This document shows positions 32,901 through 43,014 of a stretch of DNA of 43,014 nucleotides, piece by piece. This DNA is from Phanerodontia chrysosporium. Taxonomy: Eukaryota > Basidiomycota > Agaricomycetes > Polyporales > Phanerochaetaceae. The position numbers were made by a program, and so were the translations under genes. The stretch's first letter is position 1. Each line of letters opens with the position of its first letter. The stretch lies in NCBI GenBank assembly GCA_001910725.1, contig MJGA01000086.1:1-43014 (forward strand), read 5' to 3'. The notes under the pieces were generated by a model. It saw only the letters and a list, made by a program, of their open reading frames with translations, searched no databases and was not told where the DNA came from.

Positions 32901-33444
32901 CTGTATGAAGTGGTACTACGACCAGAACAAGCAAGAAGTGCCGTTTAAAGTCGGCGACAAAGTCTTGCTAGATTCAAAGGATTACTAAACCACTCAATGC
33001 ATGCTGACACCGAGGTTCCTAGGACCGTTCGAAATCATCGAACAACTATCCAAAGTAACCTTCAAGGTGAAATTGCCTCCACAATACAGGGCATATCACC
33101 TGGTGTTCCATGCTAGTAAATTAATCCCCTATTCTACACCCTCCATTGTTGACCAATGAGCTGCACCACCAGAGCCAGAAGTTCATGACGGAGAGCTCGA
33201 GTATGAAGTCGAGAAAATTCTCAACCACAAGACTACTGGGCGTGTCAGAAAACGAAACTGATACATGGTTCGATAGAAGGGGTATGGGCCAGAAGAAGAC
33301 AAATAAAAATCAGAGAGTAATCTGGAAGGTGCTAAGGAGAAGATCATGGAATTTTGGCTCGTTTGGAATGAAGAAGCACCCATGGAAACAGATGGTTTAG
33401 AACTCGATGAAGAGGAAACCCTTCAGATTGTTCTAGATGGTGGA

Positions 33445-33828
33445 AAAACACCATCCAAGAGCACCAGCGAGGCAGCAGGCTGGAACCTGTATGCAGCAGA
33501 AGATGCAACAATTCCAGCAGGAGACTGCAAACTCATCAGCACTGGCATTCATATCTGAGTTCCAACTAAAACTTATGGACAAATTGCACCACGATCAGGA
33601 CTGACACTCAAAGGCATTCATGTCAGTGCAGGTGTTATTGACCAGGACTACACGGGTATCGTCAAAGTACTACTCCTTAACACAAGCGACAGTGACTTCA
33701 CAGTCACGACTGGAGATAGAGCGGCTCAATTGATCCTGGAGAAAATTGCTGATACTGACATAGAAATCGTCAAAACGGTACAGTCAACTGATCGTGGCTC
33801 AGGCAGATTTGGATCCACTGGAAAATAA
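33445..33828 (+). pseudogene. dUTPase domain at the C-terminus of Gypsy-A pol
   Basis: All five trimeric dUTPase motifs are visible in order: AGWNLYAAED (motif 1), APRSGL (motif 2), GVIDQDYTGIVKVLLLN (motif 3, with the catalytic-site Asp and the Tyr), GDRAAQLIL (motif 4) and RGSGRFGSTG (motif 5). The domain follows the chromodomain directly and ends at TAA 33826-33828, 40 bp before the 3' LTR. Such enzymes hydrolyse dUTP and limit uracil incorporation during cDNA synthesis. One TGA (33556-33558), most simply a C-to-T change of CGA, interrupts it; otherwise the domain looks conserved. Confidence 0.88.
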
Positions 33829-33868
33829 AAAGTCTTCTCTCGGGAGTTCGAATCTAAAGAGGGGGTAC

Positions 33869-34383
33869 TGTCACAATTTTTTAATTCCCTATGGTTTCAT
33901 TCTCGTAAGTGCCCTATAGGCGCTAGGGATTAGGGTTATGAACTAGGGTTAGGACAGGCACGTGTCTGAACATGGTCACGTGTTGGTCACGTGCTGGGAA
34001 TTGACTCAGAGTCATGTGAGGATCTTATCTTTATCTTATCAATGATGTAGATGCTCTGATACAAGGGTATAGTAGGTAGCCAGATCTAGGGTCTGGATAG
34101 TGTATTCTAGAATAGTGTAAAAGGTTCCGGACACATACGGTACTCGACTTTAGACTTTGCCAAGTTTGGAGTGTCTTGGCAAGTATTGCACCATCATCAC
34201 GCCATCGACAGTATCAAGAGTCTCGGATAGTACCAGGGGTCCTCCCCTTCATGTATATATACCAGGCTCTGCTGGGCTTAAGTCCCCAGCATCATTTACC
34301 TCGTCTACCACCACTTTACTCTCGCAGTCAAGTCTCACCCCACCAAAGCTACTAAAGTAAGTAGCAGGGTTTACTTTGACAAT
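33869..34383 (+). repeat. 3' LTR of Gypsy-A (family A)
   Basis: A 515-bp LTR with ends TGTCA and TGACA following the purine tract AAAGAGGGGG. Flanked on the right by ATGTG, the partner of ACGTG before the 5' LTR. Confidence 0.92.
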
Positions 34384-34517
34384 GTGACCATAATATCACG
34401 TGACCAGCCCTGAGCCTAGGGCTGTCACTCCAGCACTTTTGCATGTCACAGTTCAGAGTAATCGCTTCTGTCACCTGTTGCCCCTAACCCTAAGAGTGAA
34501 GACAAAAAACTGTGACA
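34384..34517 (-). repeat. Family D solo LTR, right part (level 2)
   Basis: The 5' portion (minus strand) of the LTR whose 3' portion is 11858-12324. It begins, on the minus strand, at 34517 with TGTCACAGTTTTTTG and a TTAGGGTTAGGGG unit. The first five bases (34384-34388) are the Gypsy-A target duplication. Confidence 0.75.
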
Positions 34518-34633
34518 AACACGTGACTGCGTTCTGACACGTGCATGTCCTAACCCTAGTCCATAACCCTAACCCCTAGTACCTATTGGGCACTTACAAG
34601 AATAAAACCGTAGGGAATTGGAAAACTGTGACA
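34518..34633 (-). repeat. Family A solo LTR, right part (level 1)
   Basis: The outer 5' end (minus strand) of the LTR begun at 11450. It contains the CCCTAACC-type telomere-like units near 34551-34577 and ends in TGTGACA. The first five bases are the AACAC duplication of the family D insertion, and GCTGC follows at 34634-34638. Confidence 0.82.
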
Positions 34634-34838
34634 GCTGCCCTGTCCAGGATTGCCCAAAGTGCGATACCCTGTCCTGATCATGCACAACCTGGGCACACCT
34701 GCCCAGAAATACCCCATCTTGGCCATAAAAATGTGCTTTGCAGATTTAACACTAATAGCTGAGACAAAAAACTGTAACAAGATATAACCTCATGGATTAA
34801 TATATAAAATAAACATCCCAATACCAATATATAATGTA
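34634..34838. other. Short unassigned sequence
   Basis: About 200 bp between the end of the nested stack and the second Tc1 copy, with no gene or repeat recognised. The TA at 34837-34838 is the Tc1 target. Confidence 0.4.
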
Positions 34839-36492
34839 CAGTGGCCGCCAAAAATAACGCAACAAGACTAGGTGCCGACTGGCTTTTGGCATGCATCGGC
34901 CTGCATATATTCATACATAAATGTATATAGCCAATTATATTCATGAAGCTTCCATGTATACAATAGAGTATGCCTAAATATTCTCATGATTATTGAAGGG
35001 CTCACTATGACAAAAACTGTCTCACAAGATAAGTGACCAATCAAAGCCCCGGAAGCCATCAGTGATGTGCACCACCCATTCTGCTCGGTGCGCGTCGTCA
35101 TTTCTCCACCACACCCTTCTCTCTCCACGAAAAATTTCACAAATATTCCTACACATACTTTGGCATAACCTACACGTATGACAGTCATCACCCCTACCAA
35201 ACGTGCCTGCATACGGGACTTTCTTGCTGCTGGACTTACACAAACTGAAATCACCAACAAACTTGGTGTACACTGCTCACAAATCTCCTGCATCATCCCA
35301 AAGCTTCATGAAGACAACAATAACTACAATGTCAACAAGAAGCCAGGTCACCCACGTGTTTTCGATGACCGTGATCTCCGTCGTGCGAGTCGTGCAATCA
35401 CAAGCGGCGAGTGCGCAGACGCTACCGAGGTTTGACACACTCTATTCCCCCACGTCTCAGTCCGAACTGTCCAACGTGAACTCTCAAGCATTGGTCTGAA
35501 GGGTCGCATTCGTCGTACCAAGCCCCTTCTTCGTTCTATTCACATAATAAAGCGGCGAATGTGGGAGAAGACACATCGCAGGATGGAGATGGAGAAGTGG
35601 AAGACGGTTATCTTTTCTGATGAGTCCAAGTACAATCTTTTTGGCTCAGATGGCAAGCAATACTGTCAGAGGAGGGTAGGAGAGGAGTTTCTACCACGGA
35701 ATCTCAAAAAGGTGGTGAAATACGGGGGAGGAAGTATAATGGTATGGGGATGTATAAGCTGGAAGGGTATTGGGAGGCTGCATCGAGTGGATAGGAATAT
35801 GACGGCAGCCTCATACTGCAAGATTCTCAAAGAGTCCTACCTTGGCTCTCTAGAAGACCTTGGTTACCCACACAAAGCAGTCATATTCCAGCAGGACAAT
35901 GACCCGAAACACACTGCAAAGTGCACAAGGCGATGGTTTGAAGACAATAACGTTGAATTGCTCCCCTGGCCACCCTCTTCCCCTGACATGAATATCATAG
36001 AGCATGTCTGGTGGCACCTGGAAATCCTTGTCAACCGGCGCAACCCCCGTCCACGCAATCTAGATGAGTTGTGGTGTGCATTGCGGGAGGAGTGGGAAGC
36101 GCTGGATATACAATTTATTTGCAGGCTGTACAGGTCTATTCCACGTCGTTTGCAGGCCCTTAGGGATGCCAAGGGCCAGTACACTAAGTACTAATTTTTT
36201 GGACATTTTATCTTCACTTTGTGCTGTGTTCTTGAGAACTTTTGTCGAGGTTGTCATGTCTTGTCCCAATTAGGCAGGGGGGTTCAGAGGCAGCGGCGCA
36301 GCTATTCCATGCATTTCAGACTCATTTCTTAAAATTGAATCATTCATTCTTTGTAGATAGATTTAAATGTGTATCTGTAGTCTATCTACAAAAAAATGAA
36401 AGTCATACGAACTATATTGAGTGTGCAGCGCAGGAAATAGCACAGCCGAAACCCCGGCGCTAGCGCTGTTGCGTTATTTTTGGCGGCCACTG
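34839..36492 (+). mobile_element. Tc1/mariner element, copy 2
   Basis: A 1654-bp element, the same length as copy 1 at 8083 but inverted relative to it, with the same inverted repeats and TA flanks (34837-34838, 36493-36494). The transposase carries one nonsense codon. It marks the boundary between transposon-rich sequence and the PEX6 region. Confidence 0.95.
35178..36194 (+). pseudogene. Tc1-like transposase with one nonsense codon
   Basis: The same 338-codon frame as copy 1, interrupted only by TGA at 35433-35435, where copy 1 has CGA. The catalytic motifs FSDESKYNLFG, FQQDNDPKHTA and NIIEHVWW are intact downstream. Amino-acid differences from copy 1 include Arg to Cys, Arg to His and Ala to Thr, all explained by C-to-T or G-to-A changes, mostly at CpG. 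The short product would lack the catalytic domain. Confidence 0.92.
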
Positions 36493-36494
36493 TA

Positions 36495-36904
36495 CCTACA
36501 TGGCGCATGCTCGTCAGGAACAGGACAGAGGCAAAGGGTGGAGGTGGGACTGCAGAGAGCAGGAACAAACTTTGGCCCACATTAACGTGGATACATAGTG
36601 GTGCACTCACTGCTGACCCAGTCATGAAGTGTCCAACACAAGATTTGGGGGCAATATAGATCTGTGATGTGCTGTTGTGGATCTCTGCATGCTCTTCACC
36701 TCGGCGATGATGAAGGCGCAGCCGCATGGGCAATGGTTTGTCGGAAAGCCAGGGTGGCTGGGCGGCGGACCTCGCTTGGCGCTCTGACGGGTCGTTTTTG
36801 CGCGGCCTCCGGCGGATCGCCCTGGAAATGACCCATTTCTCCATATTTGGGAGTGATGGCGGTGATGGCGGGAGCCCACAGGAGCCTGCACGTGAGGTCC
36901 GTAT
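36495..36904. other. Upstream region of PEX6
   Basis: About 400 bp between Tc1 copy 2 and the first ATG used for PEX6. A plus-strand frame (36726-36923) and a minus-strand frame (36386-36844) cross it; neither has motifs I recognise. A first PEX6 exon could lie here, because GTAGGTTTACC near 36919 to CTGCAG near 36976 looks like an intron. Confidence 0.4.
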
Positions 36905-40552
<3,648 letters not shown>

Positions 40553-40846
40553 CGTCGCGCCAGACATGTTGAGTTCGCTGTACAGTAATTCATCCAAATG
40601 TTGTAGGTTTAGTATCCAGAGCCGTCTCCACCCGTGTGTAGGTTTAGGCAGCAAACTCACTGGCAAACGCAAGGCAAGCAAAAAGTCGGTGTTTAATAAT
40701 CCAGTACTCACAAGCGGTTCTCTCCGTTCAGGCTTTGTGTCAAGTCACTTGAGGGCATGCTGCAGGGAAAGGAGTATGTATCCACTCCCAAGTCACCGAT
40801 CTCTCACGCCAGAGTCAACGATGCTTGCGTAGTTCCATTAAAGCGA
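40553..40846. other. Intergenic region between convergent genes
   Basis: About 290 bp between the ends of PEX6 and the DHX35-like gene. No coding motif or clear terminator is recognisable; the two genes converge here. Confidence 0.5.
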
Positions 40847-43014
40847 TCACGATACAGTGGCCCCAGTGTGTCTGTCCCGGAACGAATGTCCATACTTTAG
40901 CAGCCTATACGATATGTCAACCCAAATATGGAGAAAGTAGGTCGAAAAAACGTACCATTCCGGTTCGATCTCTGTGAGGATTCGTATTCTGTAACACCCA
41001 TCAGCATGGATGCAAGGATAGCATGTGAAAATACCTACTGTGTTTTCTTGGTCTCCTCCATTTCGTGAAACACAACCCAGCCGGAGCGCGGCTTTCTCGT
41101 GAACAGTACAGAATTCGGTGTACGTGCAGTGTCTGTATCGTGTATGCCATGAGTCCCGTCGGCGTCGTCACGGGGCAGGAACAAGATGCACTCACCACAT
41201 TACCGCGGACAGACCTGTACGTGCCATCAGCGACCCACCTTGCGCCGTTCCGCCAGTAGCCGCTGACGAGGCACTCGCGCAGCGGCGTGCGTCCCCTGCA
41301 GCTTTCGAGGGCAGGCCGAAGCGCTGCATGTACTTCTTGAGTTGTGCGCGGATGGAGACGGCGCGTGACATCGCGCGGAAAGATAGTGCGTGCGCCTTGC
41401 ACCACGATGCCGCACGGCCGTAGCGCGTGAAGGCGTTGTAGCATTCAGGAGCGTCAAGTGGTCCTGTCAGTTATGAGCGTGGTGAGCGCGATAGCTGGAG
41501 AGTGAGGACATACGCCTTCTTCCGCTGTGAACTTTCGACGCTCCAGCTCTGCGATGGCACCAGCAGCGCCATCTGGGATAACAAAGACGTCCTGGACTGC
41601 CGTCATGGCCGCTATGGTGAGCATCTCCTCTCCGCAGTTGTAATCCTTCGACGCAAAAAGCTGATAAACATCAGTCAAATTGCTCATAAAACCTATCGGA
41701 TGGGACGAACCATCCGTGCGATGTTTACTTCCACAGGGCACTCAGCGACCTTCTCGCAATGACGGTCAATCTTCCGTCTTCACCCACCATTCCGGCAGCC
41801 ACAAGATTCTCGAGCGCACGCAGGACGGCCTCCGCAGGCGGACCAGTAACCCACTCGAACTTCATCAGATCGTCAATGCCTAGGGACTTGAGCTGCAAAT
41901 CGAGTTGTCAGGTCGTTCTTGTGATTTCCGGAGGTGTCGTCGGAGGCATTGACCTGAGCGCGATCAGGATACAACCGGTAGCAGATTCCTGAAGACGTGC
42001 GCCCGGCACGACCAGCACGTTGAGTGCAGAAGCCAGGGAGACGGGTACGGTCGCAAGAGACGACAGCGCAGAGGTTGGATTATATATACGAATCTGTGAC
42101 ATATGTCATGAATACGTGCATGGGTCGGCACCAAGGTCCGTACCTTGACGAAGCCCGAGTCGATGACGAATTTTATACCGTCGATTGTGACACTGGCCTT
42201 CATGCCAATTAGTAGGATTCCGTGAATAGAGAGGAATACTTACTTCTGCAATGTTAGTGGAAACTATGACTTTTCTGGTCCCCCGCTCCGCTGGCTCAAA
42301 TACGGCAAGTTGTTCGTCCGTCGTAAGCCCAGCGTGAAGAGCAAGGACCTTGAGCCGTGTGCATGACGAGGCAACCTACACATGCTCAGGATGACATTTA
42401 CTAAACAGAACACATCACTCACGTTGGAAGATACTCTGAAAGTTCTTCTAGGCACCGCTCTATCTCGTCACGCCCCGTCAGGAACACCAAGATGTCTCCT
42501 GGGCTTTGCTAGAGCATGACTAAATTAACACGTGGGTAAATAGGTATTAAATTTGCACTACTGCATATGTATATTCCCACCGTCTCCGCCGCTTTTCGGA
42601 CATAATCTGCCGTTGGCTCCTGGAGGTAGGCCACCTCTACAGATACATTCGACCCTCTAAGCTGACGATAGTCGCTTCGTCGGGAGTTTCCCGCGCAGAA
42701 GTAGTCTCTGAAGCCGGTAGCATCGAGCGTGGCGGAGGACACGATTATCCTAAGCGAAGGGCGTTTGCGCCGAATCCTGCTACTTGTCAGTTTAACCGCA
42801 TGGCGCGCAGGCAAGAACATGGTACTTCTTGAGTAGTCCTAGCAGCAGGTCGGTGTATATGCTGCGTTCGTGAGCTTCATCAATCTTGTCACGTCTGCGT
42901 CAGGATCAGAATGCGTAAGGAGCAGAGCGGAAGAGTACGCACCATGATTACGCTGTATCGACTCAGCAATGGGTCGACGAGAGTCTCCGGAAGAGCATTC
43001 GTCTGTGAGGTAAG
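40847..43014 (-). CDS. DHX35: DHX35-like DEAH-box RNA helicase, 5' end outside window
   Basis: A DEAH/RHA helicase of the DHX35 type, a putative spliceosome-associated ATPase. From the window edge leftward: ETLVDPLLSRYSVIM; motif II IDEAHERSIYTDLLLG (about 42840-42885); motif III SAT (IIVSSATLDA); DILVFLTGRDEIERCLEEL; LALHAGLTTDEQLAVFEPAE; motif V VIVSTNIAE; motif VI QRAGRAGRT (about 42000); the winged-helix/ratchet region LQLKSLGIDDLM; GCGEEMLTIAAM; EEGDHLTLLN, characteristic of DHX35; and an OB-fold-like tail RECLVSGYW to GWVVFHEMEET. The stop is at 40847-40849. Short introns fit throughout. Single G/C losses shift the frame at about 41116, 41309, 41441, 41755, 42022, 42642, 42683, 42987 and 43000. 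The assignment to DHX35 rather than another DEAH helicase is by motif reading only. Confidence 0.82.

Larger units (their letters stand above)
29248..33828 (+). pseudogene. Gypsy-A pol (protease to dUTPase), broken
   Basis: Coding sense resumes after Gypsy-B. Protease: EALVDSGATTSFINHSF at about 29437-29487, then the 435-bp insertion, then its C-terminal part to about 30160. Reverse transcriptase: about 30714-31340, with IDLQWGYNNVRIKEGDKW and YLDD near 31012. RNase H: from LSTDASNFTIGS (about 31432). Integrase: HHNHSSAGHPGRW to CDMCQRMK (32123-32260), VITIDLITQL (about 32326), YHPQTNGQTKQ (about 32595). Chromodomain: YEVEKILNHKTTG to KGYGPEED (about 33202-33300). dUTPase: 33445-33828. Stops and frameshifts occur in every domain, for example TGA near 30004, TAG near 31248, TAG near 31603, TGA near 32106, TAA near 32550 and TAG in the chromodomain near 33275. 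The copy cannot make a functional enzyme. Confidence 0.85.
12325..34383 (+). mobile_element. Gypsy-A: decayed Ty3/gypsy element with chromodomain and dUTPase, host to three further insertions (level 3)
   Basis: Two family A LTRs (12325-12844 and 33869-34383) bound a plus-strand element whose target duplication is ACGTG (12320-12324) and ATGTG (34384-34388). Without the nested insertions it is about 8.2 kb. Order of contents: 5' LTR, about 880-nt leader, a 140-codon unknown ORF, gag, protease, reverse transcriptase, RNase H, integrase, chromodomain, dUTPase, purine-rich tract (about 33856-33865), 3' LTR. Coding regions are broken by stops and frameshifts, and C/T or G/A changes account for most stops. 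Gypsy-C, Gypsy-B and a 435-bp element are inserted inside. The two LTRs differ visibly in sequence and length (520 and 515 bp), so it is old. Confidence 0.88.

Noticed and set aside
36386..36844. A 152-codon minus-strand frame upstream of PEX6
   Set aside because: It overlaps the end of Tc1 copy 2, has no recognisable motif and no support from splice sites, so I did not call a divergent gene.

Overview
This is a nuclear segment of a filamentous fungus, most likely an agaricomycete (mushroom-forming basidiomycete). The evidence is a Plavaka-type DNA transposase, several Ty3/gypsy chromoviruses with short LTRs, and two conserved eukaryotic genes (PEX6 and a DHX35-type DEAH helicase) cut by many 45-60 nt GT-AG introns. 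About 36 kb is transposon, largely transposons inside transposons. Only the last 6 kb carries ordinary cellular genes.

Layout. 1-5.4 kb: AT-rich, decayed repeats: a solo LTR (459-982, target duplication AGTCT), a deleted Tc1-like relic (1194-1488) and a CpG-stripped LTR fragment (2031-2147). 5.4-10.1 kb: a dead Plavaka transposase, interrupted by a solo LTR (6064-6754) and by an apparently intact Tc1/mariner element (8083-9736). 11.45-34.63 kb: a stack of nested insertions that can be unpicked level by level with target-site duplications. It consists of a reverse-oriented solo LTR of family A (level 1), a reverse-oriented solo LTR of family D inside it (level 2), a decayed Ty3/gypsy element with a C-terminal dUTPase inside that (Gypsy-A, 12325-34383, level 3), and three insertions within Gypsy-A (level 4). 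These are Gypsy-C (14043-19754, minus strand, intact 1658-residue polyprotein), Gypsy-B (21547-29242, plus strand, intact gag and pol, nearly identical LTRs) and a 435-bp non-autonomous insertion (about 29497-29931). 34.8-36.5 kb: a second Tc1/mariner copy of the same length, with one nonsense codon. 36.9-40.6 kb: PEX6 on the plus strand. 40.85 kb to the window end: a DHX35-like helicase on the minus strand, convergent with PEX6.

Gypsy-B and Gypsy-C are complete and could have moved recently. Gypsy-B shows a textbook-like -1 frameshift signal between gag and pol. Gypsy-A, the Plavaka gene, the second Tc1 copy and the older LTRs are decayed mainly by C-to-T and G-to-A changes, many of them at CpG, so a methylation- or RIP-like process is likely. 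PEX6 and DHX35 show a different lesion type: repeated loss of one G or C from short runs, with protein sequence otherwise conserved. That looks more like consensus errors than gene death, although the intact retroelement ORFs next door argue against a uniform error rate.

All family assignments come from reading translated motifs by eye; no database search was run.
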